Of a stretch of 64,000 nt of DNA, positions 26,269 to 38,096 are shown piece after piece. The DNA is from Pontederia crassipes (lineage: Eukaryota; Streptophyta; Magnoliopsida; Commelinales; Pontederiaceae). Location: contig CM060196.1 of NCBI GenBank assembly GCA_030549335.1, forward strand, positions 9,873,501 to 9,937,500, given 5' to 3'. Made by a program: the position numbers and the translations under genes. The notes under the pieces were generated by a model. That model was not told the origin of the DNA. It searched no databases and worked only from the letters and a program-made list of their open reading frames with translations. Within the stretch, counting starts at the first letter, position 1. Each line of letters starts with the position of its first letter.

Positions 26269-28023
26269 TGTAACGCCCCCAAATCGACCAACGCCACGTG
26301 GCGAGGATCTCTCTGAAAACGTTACGAAAAACTATAACTTTGACTAAAGATTGACCAAAACTCCATTAAAATAGTGACATGTCAGCAATAGAAATAAAAA
26401 GGAAAATAGAATATCAAAATAGCGGAAGTCTGAATTAATCCAAAATCTCTATGATAACTATAACATCTGAATTACATCCAAGTTCATAAATGCGGAAAAG
26501 TGAAGAAAATGATCATTATGCCCTTTTTTAGTTTATGTGCTTTATTATCGCTCGAACTGATCACGACACACGATCTCAATACCATCATTGAGATCATCGT
26601 CACAAGGGAGGAGGTCCTTCCGCAAGCTATACAGCCTAATGAGAAATCAATATAGTATGCAATGCATAATAATAAATAGAATTAGTCAGAATTATTAATC
26701 ACTTATATCAAGATCAGATAGAGAGCATAAGGTCATTCGATTTGAAATATCAATAGATAAAAGAGAACAAAAATCATGTATCAATCTTGCAGTCATGAAA
26801 AGAATACAGTTATCATTCTGGACTAACAATCTTATATCATTTACCATCATATTCATACCATTCATATATTCTCTTTATTCTTAAACCACATTCTTAAACC
26901 TAATTGACTTTAAGTGTCTTTAACTTTTGGGATTTTATGTCGAGCAAAATAATACAGCCTTGTGCAGCCAATGAGTGATCAAGTCGTGCTAAGGGAGCGA
27001 CCCTTCACTATAGCACTTGGCATGGGCTGGCCACCCACCCTTTTATCTTTTCATCTTTCTTAATTAGTTCATCGTTCTCTCATTCTATAAGAGGATTGAA
27101 TCACTAGACAGATCAATAACAAGACAAATGATTCACTCATACAACGATTCAATCAGCAGGGAATAACATATCATATCATGGAAAGAATCTAGATCAATCA
27201 CCAAACAAAAATGAAATCTGGCTTAAAGTTCGGTCGACCGATTCTCCCTAATCTGTCGACCGACTTCTGGGCACCGGTCATCTGATATCTCTGGATCGAT
27301 CGACCAATGAGTCTGGATCCGTGAAATGGTCTCGGCCGGTCGGTCGGCCAAACTACGCGGCCCTGAAGGAATGATCGGTCGACCGATCTTTGACATACGG
27401 ATCGACCGATATCTTTGGATCGGTCGGCGTAAAACATATTTCGAGCAAGCATTGAAATTTCAGAAGTTTTCCATTATAATATGAAACTATCCCCCCTAAA
27501 TAATTATCTAAACTTATACATTCATAGCAATAACAATACAAATCGAAAATCAACAATGCATCTCAAATCAAATGCAAACAATCCATTCCTTTTTCATTTC
27601 CTTTCATCAAAGAAGATCACATTTCAAGATAAAAATAGCCATAATTCTGCTCTAATACTATTTAGGTTATGCAGAGGGATTTCAGATTCACCCACCTCTT
27701 TTCTTGGTCGATCCTTGTACGAAATCCTTTCGGTCACCGACGATCGTCCTCCCCTTGTCGTTCCCCACCTATAAGCAATCCGGTTGGAGAAGAAGGTAAG
27801 TGACAGCACACTTGATGGTAATGAGGCAAAAGAAATCGAAGATGACTATCCAATGAGGAGTCCATTCTTATAGGATGTGGTGGGAGGAAATTTTTCAAAT
27901 TTGCCCCTTTTTGATACCCTTAGCTAGAGTCTTATCCACTCATAGTTGTTCGTTGCTGATATATTCTATTTGATCTTACCAATTTATTTATTTATTTATT
28001 TTATATTTTTTTCGGGTGTTATA
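26269..28023 (-). repeat. LTR of left arm (1.75 kb)
   Basis: On the minus strand it starts TATAACACCC (TG changed to TA) directly after the tract GGATAATGA and ends GGGGGCGTTACA at 26269. It contains a cluster of GGTCGACC/ATCGACC motifs at 27228-27440. The outer flank (ATAGA) does not repeat at the other end of the palindrome. Confidence 0.85.
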
Positions 28024-28049
28024 TCATTATCCCCTTAAAAAAATTCGTC

Positions 28050-29460
28050 CTCGAATTTTGCACTAATTAGATGTCTTATCAAATAGGTGTGAGAATTCTT
28101 GGCGCATCTCTGATTCGAGTTCCCATGTGGCCTCATCGTCGTGATAAAAATACCATGCTATTCTGACCATATGTACATTTTATTCTTCTAACGTTGTACT
28201 TTGCGTTCCATAATATGTGTCAGGTACTCTGCGAAGGTCAAATCAACAATTAGATTTGGCTCTTCGATCTGTAAAACATTGGCAGCATCATGCTTGTACC
28301 TCTTAAACACGGATATGTGGAACACATTATGCATTCGCCCATATGAGAGTGGCAAAGCTAATCTGCATGCCGCTTCACCTACTAACTCCAGTACCTCGAA
28401 AAGTCTCACGTACCGAGGGCTGAGTTTTTCTCGTTTACTAAACTTCACAACTCCTTTCATAGGAGACACCTTTAGTAGAACCTCATCACCAGCCTAAAAA
28501 ATTTGCTCACGTCTACTCTTATCAGCATAACTCTTTTGTCTGCCATGAGCTGTCTTCATTCTCTGCTTGATCAGCTTCACTATCTCGGCATTTTCTACTG
28601 CCTCCTTTATTTTTTCTTTACTCATAACTTTCTCTTCTCCTACTTCACCCCAGTGAGCGGGTGATCGACAAGGTCTGTCATATAAAGTCTCAAAGGACGT
28701 CATACCAATACTGGAATTGTAGCTGTTATTAATAAGCAAATTCGATTATGTGAATATGCTCATCCCAGTTGCCTTGCCAATCTAGAGCACATGCTCGCAG
28801 CATGCCTCTAATGTCTGAATGGTCCTCTAAGATTGTCCATCAGTCTGAGGGCGGAAAGTAGTGCTGTAATTCAATCTTGTACCAAATGTCTGCTGCATGC
28901 TCTTCCAGAATCTGTCAGTGAATCTGGGTTTCGATCAGAAACAATCGATGCTAGAATGCCATGTAATCTGACCACCTCTCTGACATACAAGTCTAATAAA
29001 CTCTCTACAAATTATTTTCACCGGATAGGGATGAAGAGTGCCGCCTTCGTGAATTTGTCGACCACCACCCATATAACATCATGACCCTTCTTGGACTTGG
29101 ACAAGTTTGATACAAAATCCATAATAATATTATCTCACTTTCACTGTGAAATATCTAAATGTTTCAATTTCTCATATGGCCTTTAGTATTCAATCTTCAC
29201 CTGCTGGCACAACAGACATCTAGACACATACTCAGCTATCTCCCTCTTCATGTCAGACCACCATAGCTACGTTGTACATCTTTGTACATCTTAGTGCTCC
29301 CAGAATAGATGATAAACTCAGACTTATGACACTCATCCATTACTTTCCGTCTGATGGTTACATTTGTGATAACCCATAATCTGTCCCTATATCGAATTTC
29401 TCCATCTGCTGAAACCTGGAAGTCCTTCGGCTCATTCTGACATCTCTTCAACACTTTCTA
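28050..29460 (-). pseudogene. Gypsy integrase and chromodomain remnant (left arm)
   Basis: Mirror of 33256-34600: zinc-binding end around VTIRRKVMDECHKS (29454-29248), core pieces with stops, open C-terminal part at 28739-28494 and 28469-28188 (KLSPRYVRLFEVLELVGEAA), then a chromodomain-like HHDDEATWELES remnant near 28130. Broken frames; no product expected. Confidence 0.8.
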
Positions 29461-30259
29461 GTACTCTGGATCCTCCCTCTGAGCAGCTATGATTCTGTCG
29501 ATCATACTTGGCCTCATCTGATGCATCATCCACATCGCTCCATTATTGTCAAGTTTGGGACACTACTGATTTATCTCATGTAACATCTCGTACTCCCGTA
29601 CTCTGATGTATGATAGTGAACCTTTTCATTTCCTGCTCGGCGCATTTGCCATTGAATTTGCTTTACCAGGTTGGTAACTAATAGCAAATTCGTAATTCTT
29701 CAGGAGTTTCAACTATCTCATGTTAATGTCCTTCTGATCAAAAATATATTTGAGACTCTTATGATCTGTGAAGATCTCAAAAGTCTCCCCATACAAATAG
29801 TGTCTTCAGATCTTCAAGGCAAAAACTATTGCAGCTAGCTCCAGGTCATGCGTGGGTAGTTAACATTGTGCTTCTTCAATTGGCGCGAAGCATAGACCAC
29901 TACTTTACTATGCTGCATTAGCACACACCCTAAGGTTGTCACACATGCATCACTATAGACTACATATCCTCCGCTGCCTGTCGGGATGGTGATGACACGT
30001 GCTGATTCCTTTAATGTCTGAAAGCTCTGCTCACACTTATCAGACCAGATGAACTTCTTAGATTTTTTTTTGTGAAATTCGTGAGGGTGTTGATATTTTG
30101 GAGAAATCCCTGATGAACCTCTTGTATTAGTCTGCTAATCCCAAAAAACTATAGATCTCGGATGGATTCTTTGGCCTTGCCCAATTGGTCACGACTTTAA
30201 CTTTAGCTGGGTCTACTAAAATTTCCTTATCATGTCCAAGGAATATGATTTCCCTCAAA

Positions 30260-31190
30260 TCAAAATTTGCACTTCGAGAGTTTGCCGTAAAGTTTGTGTT
30301 GGCGCAGAGTCTCCAACACTATTTTGAGATGCTCTCGATGTTGCTCTGGGCTAGACGAGTAGATCAGGATATCGTCACGAACACTATGACGAACTAATCC
30401 AGGTGGGGCCGAAAGATCTTGTTCATCATATCCATAAACGCCGCAGGAGCGTTTGTCAGTCAAAATGTCATTATTAAAAACTCATAATGGCCATACCTAG
30501 ATCGGAAAGCTGTCTTCGGTAAGTTTTTCTCGGCAACCCTCAACTGATGTTAGCCACTCCGCAAATCGATCTTGGAGAATACGGATGACTTGGACAACTA
30601 GTCGAAAAGATCGTCGATGTGGGGGTAGAGGTTACTTGTTTTTCACCGTCACCTTGTTGAGCATCCTGTAATCAATGCAAAGCCGCATTGAGCCATCTTT
30701 CTTTTTAACAAATAATACAGGTGCTCCCCACGGCGAGACACTTGGCCGAATGAAGCCTTTGTTTAACAATTTTTCTATCTGCTTCTTTAACTCTTGCATT
30801 TCGGCAGGTGCCATGCGATACGGTGCCTTGGAGATAGGTGTAGTTTCAGGTAGAAGTTCAATCTTGAAGTCTATCTCGCGCCTTGGTGGTAGTCCAAAAG
30901 TATCTTCAGAAAAGACATCTGAAAATTCACGCACCACATCTATCTGTTGTAGTGCGATGGCTGGTACATCGGTCTTAACCACACTTGTCAGATATGCACA
31001 GCATCCTTTCTGGAGCAGCTTTTGAATCTTCATAGTTGAAACAATCACCTTCTTGTTCTCTGATGGAGTACTTCTAATAATTGTCTTAGGTTTGTCCTGT
31101 GCACCTATAGTGATTTTCTTCTGCTTGCAGTGTAAGACTGCATCATGATAAGAAAGTCAATCCATCCCTAAGATAATATCATAATCAGTC
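30260..31190 (-). pseudogene. Gypsy protease-reverse transcriptase fragment (left arm)
   Basis: Open piece 31048-30632 carries [32 protein letters not shown] and [10 protein letters not shown], the N-terminal half of a Ty3/gypsy RT. Just after [16 protein letters not shown] a stop and a one-base shift break the frame (about 30632). The palm motif survives only as DDILIYS in the 30463-30260 frame. The upstream piece has the protease-type DYDIILG. It would have copied element RNA into DNA; now non-functional. Confidence 0.85.
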
Positions 31191-31664
31191 ATCGGGATGA
31201 CAATGAGATCTGCAGAAAAATTCTTCTTTTCCATGGTGACATGTACATTCGAAATGTACTTAGCCGTGTGAAGATCTCCCATGGGGGTGCTCATCCTCAT
31301 GGCATGAGGCATCTGCCGTAAAGACAAGCCAAGAGCTTGGGCGCACGACTCCGAAGCATGGGAGCATTTATTTCAGAGTCGTGCGCCCAAGCTTTTGGAT
31401 TGTCTTTATGGCAAATGCCTCATGTCATGAGGGTGAGATCTTCACACGGTTAAGTACATTCCGAATGTACATATCATCGTGGAAAAGAAGAATTTTTTTA
31501 CAAATCTCATTGTCATCCCGATGACTGACTATGACATCATCCTAAGAATGAATTAGCTTTCTTATTATGATGTAGCCTTACACTGCAAGCAAAAGAAGAT
31601 CACTATAGATGCACAGGACAAGCCTAAGGTAATTATTAGAAGTACTCCATCAGAGAACAAGAAG

Positions 31665-32700
31665 GTGATTGTCTCAACTATGAAGGCCCAAAAGCTGCTC
31701 CAGAAAGGATGCTGTGCATATCTGATAAGTGTGGTTAAGACCGATGTACCAGGCACCGCATTGCAACAGATAGATGTGGTGCGTGAATTTTCAGATGTCT
31801 TTTCTAAAGATACTTCTGGACTACCACCAAGGCGCGAGATAGACTTCAAGATTGAACTCCTACCTGAAACTACACATATCTTCGAGGCACCGTATCGCAT
31901 GGCACCTGCCGAAATGCAAGAGTTAAAGAAGCAGATAAAAGAATTGTTAAACAAAGGCTTCATTCGGCCAAATGTCTCGCCATGGGGAGCACCTATATTA
32001 TTTGTTAAAAAGAAAGATTGCTCAATGCGACTTTGCATTGATTACAGGATGCTCAACAAGGTGACGGTGAAAAACAAGTAACCTCTACCCCCACATCGAC
32101 GATCTTTTCGACTAGTTGTCCAAATCATCCGTATTCTCCAAGATCGATTTGCGGAGTGGCTAACATCAGTTGAGGGTTGCCGAGAAAAACTTACCGAAGA
32201 CAGCTTTCCGATCTAGGTATGGCCATTATGAGTTTTTAATAATGACATTTTGACTGACAAACGCTCCTGCGGCGTTTATGGATATGATGAACAAGATCTT
32301 TCGGCCCCACCTGGATTAGTTCGTCATAGTGTTCGTGACGATATCCTGATCTACTCGTCTAGCCCAGAGTAACATCGAGAGCATCTCAAAATAGTGTTAG
32401 AGACTCTACGCCAACACAAACTTTACGGCAAACTCTCGAAGTGCAAATTTTGATTTGAGGGAAATCATATTCCTTGGACACGATAAGAAAATTTTAGTGG
32501 ACCCAGCTAAAGTTAAAGCCGTGACCAATTGGGCAAGGTCGAAGAATCCATCCGAGATCTATGGTTTTTTGGGATTAGCAGACTATTACAAGAGATTCAT
32601 CAGGGATTTCTCCAAAATATCAACACCCTCACGAATTTCACAAAAAAAGCTAAGAAGTTCATTTGGTCTGATAAGTGTGAGCAGAGCTTTTAGACATTAA
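31665..32700 (+). pseudogene. Gypsy reverse-transcriptase fragment (right arm)
   Basis: Open from 31665 to 32081 with [13 protein letters not shown] and [10 protein letters not shown], then the same stop plus frame change as in the left arm. Further stops at about 32249 and 32317 and a one-base loss before the DDILIYS region at about 32338 also have exact counterparts on the left. The connection segment GFLGLADYYKRFIRDFSKI lies near 32560-32620. Dead RT. Confidence 0.85.
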
Positions 32701-32729
32701 AGGAATCAGCACGTGTCCTCACCATCCCG

Positions 32730-33010
32730 ACAGGCAGCGGAGGATATGTAGTCTATAGTTATGCATGTGTGACAACCTTAGGGTGTGTGCTAATGCAGCA
32801 TGGTAAAGTAGTGGCCTATGCTTCGCGCCAATTGAAGAAGCACAAGGTTAACTACCCCACGCATGACCTGGAGCTAGCTGCAATAGTTTTTGCCTTGAAG
32901 ATCTGAAGACACTATCTGTGTGGGGAGACTTTTGAGATCTTCACAGATCATAAGAGTCTCAAATATATTTTTGATCAGAAGGACCTTAACATGAGAGTTG
33001 GAACTCCTGA
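32730..33010 (+). pseudogene. Gypsy RNase H fragment (right arm)
   Basis: The plus strand encodes pieces typical of Ty3/gypsy RNase [41 protein letters not shown] and [16 protein letters not shown]. One in-frame stop interrupts it. The left arm shows the mirror at about 29720-30000. Confidence 0.75.
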
Positions 33011-33255
33011 AGAATTACGAATTTGCTATTAGTTACCAACCTGGTAAAGCAAATTCAATGGCAAATGCGCCGAGCAGGAAATGAAAAGGTTCACTATCAT
33101 ACATCAGAGTACGGGAGTACGAGATGTTACATGAGATAAATCAGTAGTGTCCCAGACTTGACAATAATGGAGCAATGTGGATGATGCATCAGATGAGGCC
33201 AAGTATGATCGACAGAATCATAGCTGCTTAGAGGGAGGATCCAGAGTACTAGAAA

Positions 33256-34600
33256 GTGTTGAAGAGATGGCAGAATGAGCCGAAGGACTTCCAAGTTTCA
33301 GCAGATGGAGGAATTCGGTATAGGGACAGATTATGGGTTCTCACAAATGTAACCATCAGACGGAAAGTAATGGATGAGTGTCATAAGTCTGAGTTTATCA
33401 TCTATCCTGGGAGCACTAAGATGTACAACGTAGCTATGGTGGTCTGACATGAAGAGGGAGATAGCTGAGTATGTGTCTAGATGTCTGTTGTGCCAGCAGG
33501 TGAAGATTGAATACTAAAGGCCATATGAGAAATTGAAACATTTAGATATTTCACAGTGAAAGTGAGATAATATTATTATGGATTTTGTATCAAACTTGTC
33601 CAAGTCCAAGAAGGGTCATGATGTTATATGGGTGGTGGTTGACAAATTCACGAAGGCGGCACTCTTCATCCCTATCCGGTGAAAATAATTTGTAGAGAAT
33701 TTATTAGACTTGTATGTCAGAGAGGTGGTCAGATTACATGGCATTCTAGCATCGATTGTTTCTGATCTAAACCCAGATTCACTGACAGATTCTGGAAGAG
33801 CATGCATCAGACATTTGGTACAAGATTGAATTACAACACTACTTTCCGCCCTCAGACTGATGGGCAATCCCATTCAGACATTAGAGGGCATGCTGCGAGC
33901 ATGTGCTCTAGATTGGCAAGGCAACTGGGATGAGCATATTCACATAATCGAATTTGCTTATTAATAACAGCTACCATTCCAGTATTGGTATGACGCCCTT
34001 TGAGATTTTATATGACAGACCTTGTCGATCACCCGCTCACTAGGGTGAAGTAGGAGAAGAGAAAGTTATGAGTAAAGAAAAAGTAAAGGAGGCAGTAGAA
34101 TATGCCGAGATAGTGAAGCTGATCAAGCAGAGAATGAAGACAGCTCAGGGCAGACAAAAGAGTTTTGCTGATAAGAGTAGACGTGAGCAAATTTTTGAGG
34201 CTGGTGATGAGGTTCTACTGAAGGTGTCTCCTATGAAAGGAGTTGTGAAGTTTAGTAAACGAGGAAAGCTCAGCCCTCGGTACGTGAGACTCTTCGAGGT
34301 ACTAGAGTTAGTAGGTGAAGCGGCATGCAGATTAGCTTTGCCACTCTCATATGGGCGAATGCATAATGTGTTCCACATATCCGTGTTTAAGAGGTACAAG
34401 CATGATGCTGCCAATGTTTTACAGATCGAAGAGCCAAATCTAATTGTTGATTTGACCTTCGCAGAGTACCCGACACATATTATGGAACGCAAAGTACAAC
34501 GTTAGAAGAATAAAATGTACATATGGTCAGAATAGCATGGTGTTTTCATCACGACGATGAGGCCACATGGGAACTCGAATCAGATATGCGCTAATAATTC
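33256..34600 (+). pseudogene. Gypsy integrase and chromodomain remnant (right arm)
   Basis: The zinc-binding N-terminus begins near 33340 (VTIRRKVMDECHKS), the catalytic core is recognisable around DVIWVVVDKFTKAALF (33620) with stops, and the C-terminal part is open at 34068-34505 (KLSPRYVRLFEVLELVGEAA, GRMHNVFHISVFKRY). A HHDDEATWELE-type chromodomain remnant follows near 34550 in another frame, typical of chromoviruses. In the left arm the same parts lie at 28050-29460 on the minus strand. Confidence 0.8.
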
Positions 34601-34671
34601 CCGCACCTATTTGGTAAGACCTCTAATTAATGCAAAATTCGAGAACGAATTTTCTTTTAAAGAGATAATGA

Positions 34672-36414
34672 TGTAACACCCCAAAAAATATAAAATAAAT
34701 AAATAAATGGATAAGATCAAATAGAATATATCAGCAATGGACAACTATGAGTGGATAAGGCTCTAGCTAAGGGTATAAACAAGGGCAAATTTGAAAAATT
34801 TCCTCCCACCACACCCCTATAAGAAGGGCCTCCTCCTTGAACAGTCATCTTTCATTTCTTTTACCTCCTTACTATCAAGTGTGCTGCCACTTACCTTCTT
34901 CTCCAATCGGATTGCCTCATAGGTGGGGAACGGCAAGGGGAGGACGATCGTCGGTGACCGAAAAGATTTCGTGCAAGGATCAACTAAGGAAAGAGGTGGG
35001 TGAATTTGAAATCCCTCTGCATAACCTAAATAGTATTAGAGCAGAATTAGGGCTGTTTTTATCTTGAAACATGATCTTGTTTGATGAAAGAAAATGAAAA
35101 AGGAATGAATTGTTTGCATTTGATTTGATATGCATTGTTGATTTCTGATTTATATTGTTATTGCTATGAATGTATGAGTTTAGATGATTGTTTAGGGGTG
35201 ATAGTTTCATATTAGAATGGAAAACTTCTGAAATTTCAATGCCTGTTCGAAATCTGTTTTACGTCGACCGGTCGACCGATCCAGAGATATCGATCGACCG
35301 GTATGTCAAAGATCGGTTGACCGACTGATAGAGATCGGTCGACCGATCATTTCTTCAGGGTCGCGTAGTTCGGCCGACTGATCGGCCGAGACCATTGCAC
35401 GGACCCAGACCCATCAGTCGACCGATCCAGAGATATCGAACGACCGGTGTCCAGAAGTCGATCGATCGATTAGGGAGAACCGGTCGATCAAACTTTAAGC
35501 TAGATTTCATTTTTGTTTGCTAATTGATCTAGATTCTTTCCATGATATGATATGTTATTCCTTGCTGATTGAATCGTTGTATGAGTGAATCATTTGTCTT
35601 GTGATCTAATCCTCTTATAGAATGAGAGAATGATGAATTAATTAAGAAAGATGAAAAGATAAAAGGATGGGTGACCAACCCATGCCAAGTGCTATAGTGA
35701 AGGGTCGTTCCCTTAGCCATGGCTTGATCATCCATTGACTGCACAAGGTTTTATTATTTTGCTCGACATAAAATCCCAAAAATTAAAGGCACTTAAAGTC
35801 AATTAGGTTAAGAAAGACGTTCAAGAATAAAGAGAATGTATGAATGGTATGAATATGATGGTAAATGATGTAAGATTATTAGTCCAGAATGATAACCGCA
35901 TTCTTTTCATGACTATAAGATTGATACATGATTTCTGTTCTCTTTTATCTATTGATATTTCAAATCGAATGACCTGATCTTAGTATAAGTGATTACTGAT
36001 TCTGACTAATTCTATTTATTGTTATGCATTGCATACTATATTGATTTCCCACTAGGCTGTATAGCTCATGGGAGGATCTCCTTACTTGTATTGATTTTCA
36101 CAGGGCCAGACCAGTGATAGTGTTAGTTCGTGTGCCGCGACCAGCTCGAGCGATAATAAAGCACATGAACTGAAAAAGAGCCTAGTTATCATTTTCTTCA
36201 CTTTCCACATTTATAAACTTAGATGTAATTTAGATGTTATAGTTATCATGAAGATTCACTTTCGCTATTTTGATATTTTTTCTCTCTGTTTTTATTGCTG
36301 ACATGTCACTGTGTTAATAGAGTTTTGATCAATCTTTAGTCAAAGTTATAATTTTTCGTAGAGCCTTTCGAAATATTTTCGTCACGTGACGTTGGTCGAT
36401 TTAGAGGCGTTACA
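34672..36414 (+). repeat. LTR of right arm (1.74 kb)
   Basis: Starts TGTAACACCCC after the polypurine-like AAAGAGATAATGA and ends GAGGCGTTACA. Alignable over its length with 26269-28023 in reverse. A GGTCGACC motif cluster lies at 35262-35495. The last 180 bp are included in a downstream tandem duplication. Confidence 0.85.
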
Positions 36415-36816
36415 CGAAATGTGAAGACTTCTTCCATTTTTAATGCCTTGTAAGGCCATCGATCACAAGCAAAGTTGCATCTTAAAAAAGGGTTCCTTAA
36501 TTAGATCAGCAGGGCGAGGGGCGATGTTATAGTTATCATGAAAATTCACTTTCGCTATTTTGATATTCTATTTTCCTCTCTATTTCTATAGCTGACATGG
36601 CACTGTGTTAATAGAGTTTTGATCAATCTTTAGTCAAAGTTATAATTTTTCGTAACACCTTTCGAAATATTTTTATCACGTGACGTTGGTCGATTTAGAA
36701 ACGTTACACTAAGAGTGAAGACTTCTTCAGTTTTTAATGCCTTGTAACGCCATCGATCACAAGCAAAGTTGCATCTCAAAAAAGGGTTCCTTAATTAGAT
36801 CAGCAGGGCCAGGGGC
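36233..36816. repeat. Tandem duplication (about 300-bp unit) spanning LTR end and flank
   Basis: GATGTTATAGTTATCATGA occurs at 36233 and 36533. Each unit contains the last 180 bp of the gypsy LTR and about 115 bp of flank (GTGAAGACTTCTTC ... GATCAGCAGGGC). The second unit ends about 16 bp shorter. The duplication therefore happened after the element was in place. Confidence 0.85.
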
Positions 36817-37133
36817 ATGCATGGGTTGGATTGTGGAGCCACCCAATTGCAGCTTAAGACCATTGAATGCGTGTCTACAAACAAAGAATGAAAGAATCGC
36901 GGACGTGGACCTGACAGCATTTAATTCAACAAAAATGGCATTACCCCCTGTATCAACTGGGATCAGGTACTAAAATTTTGTGCAAACCGCTAATAAAAAA
37001 AGATGAGTGAATCTTTTTCATGTTCCGGGTCCTGACGGATTCAAGACCTACTGGAAAAAAATTACCCTAGCTGGTAAAAGGGAAAAGCATCCACAGTGAT
37101 CGATCTAATCTGTCGGATGTATCCCTGATCACA

Positions 37134-38096
37134 CTAATGGAAGATAGGGGCGAACGCCGGCAGCAGTGCGAGAGCCATTGTCGCCGCGGCGGCGGCGGCG
37201 GAAGGCCATGCCTTTAACAGCAAGAAAGGAGGAGCTCCGCTGGTGGAGTCGTAGGGTCCGGTCGGGCCTGCCATCGACGGCTCGCTGAAGTTGCCATTTT
37301 TCGCTGATGAACTGCAAGGATCACAAGGCATCGCGTCACATTGTGCATGAATCACTTCGTGTAAAGTTTCATCCCTCTGTTTCAGCAGACCAGTTTTGAG
37401 CGCATATGAACAATTGGAAACGACTTCAAATCGTTGCTAAAGATTTGAATCCAGCAAAGTTCCGTTGAACAAAATAAATGTGCTTCTGAAGATTCAGAAA
37501 CCTCGAAGGCAAACGAGTGCTAGAAAAAGAAAAAAAAAATGCAGCTTTCCGGATCGTTATTAAGCAGATGGGGGCAGACTGAGGTACCAACCTGGAAGGG
37601 TAGACGCAGCTTCCCGTGCCTGTGAAACCGACATCGAGATCGAGTAAAAGAAAACGAAAATATATGAGTAAATGAAAAAGAAGAGCGCAGGCGAGATAAA
37701 ATGGCGGGGCAGATGAGGAAGATTTTTACTGGGATTGATGGAGGAGAGCGCGGCGGTGCCGGAGAAGTCGCAGGTGCCGTCGGCTGAGCCGTGGCGGACG
37801 TAGTAGTCGTTGAAGGCGTAGGAGGCGTGCGATTGGATGTCCTCCGGCTGGAAGCACCGCCCGCCCTGCTGGATCGGCTTACAGTCCGCCCCGCCGGGCC
37901 CGCAAGCCCAGTCCAGCGCCGCCTGCAGCGCTGGGTCCTCCGCGTTGTTCTTCGCCACGCACCACAGCTCCCCTTCCTTCACCACCTCCGCGTCCTCCTT
38001 GCCGCCTCTCCCGGCGGCGGCGTAGCCCCGCAGGGAGAGCAGCGACAGGAGCATCACGAATAGAGGCAGGACCAAGAACAGAGACTGCTTCGCCAT
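37134..38096 (-). CDS. X8-domain GPI-anchored protein, plasmodesmata callose-binding (PDCB)-like
   Basis: Three exons on the minus strand: 37730-38096, 37592-37619 and 37134-37311, all GT-AG, giving 190 residues. Residues 1-27 are a hydrophobic signal peptide (MAKQSLFLVLPLFVML...GYAAA). An X8/CBM43 domain follows with its conserved cysteines: LWCVAKN, DWACGPGGADC, GGRCFQP, ASYAFNDYY, GTCDFSGTA and, completed by the 28-nt exon 2, GSCVYPS. A Ser/Pro-rich spacer and a C-terminal hydrophobic tail (SAAAAAATMALALLPAFAPIF) form a likely GPI signal. X8 domains bind beta-1,3-glucan (callose); PDCB proteins act at plasmodesmata necks and limit cell-to-cell movement. The tiny exon carrying the last X8 cysteine supports the model. 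The exact paralogue (perhaps PDCB5-like) is uncertain. Confidence 0.88.

Larger units (their letters stand above)
26269..31351 (-). mobile_element. Left arm of palindrome: 5'-truncated Tekay-like Ty3/gypsy element, minus strand
   Basis: Reading the minus strand from 31351: protease remnant (IPMTDYDIILG near 31180), reverse transcriptase, RNase H, integrase, chromodomain-like segment (HHDDEATWELES-type), polypurine tract (GGATAATGA) and a 3' LTR at 26269-28023. Gag and the 5' LTR are missing. Domain order and the chromodomain point to a chromovirus of the Tekay/Del type. Stops and frameshifts in RT and integrase make it dead. It mirrors 31376-36414 across a 24-bp spacer. Confidence 0.88.
31376..36414 (+). 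mobile_element. Right arm of palindrome: 5'-truncated Tekay-like Ty3/gypsy element, plus strand
   Basis: Plus-strand mirror of the left arm: protease remnant, RT (31665-32450), RNase H (about 32740-33000), integrase (about 33256-34500), chromodomain remnant (near 34550), polypurine tract and 3' LTR 34672-36414. Compared with the left arm it has a small deletion near 31430 and scattered substitutions. It carries the same key frameshifts and stops in RT as the left arm. Confidence 0.88.

Noticed and set aside
30675-31025. Open frame on the plus strand (116 codons) opposite the left-arm RT
   Set aside because: Antisense shadow of conserved RT sequence. The mirror-image frame on the right arm (31565-32038, minus) exists for the same reason.
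31352-31375. Palindrome centre as an assembly artefact
   Set aside because: The arms differ by many substitutions and small indels, and the spacer is non-symmetric. A mirrored-contig artefact would give identical arms. Long reads would still be the decisive test.
26264-36419. A TSD for the Tekay palindrome
   Set aside because: The 5-mers next to the two outer LTR ends are ATAGA and CGAAA (or CTAAG at the duplicated end). They do not match, so single-event integration cannot be claimed.
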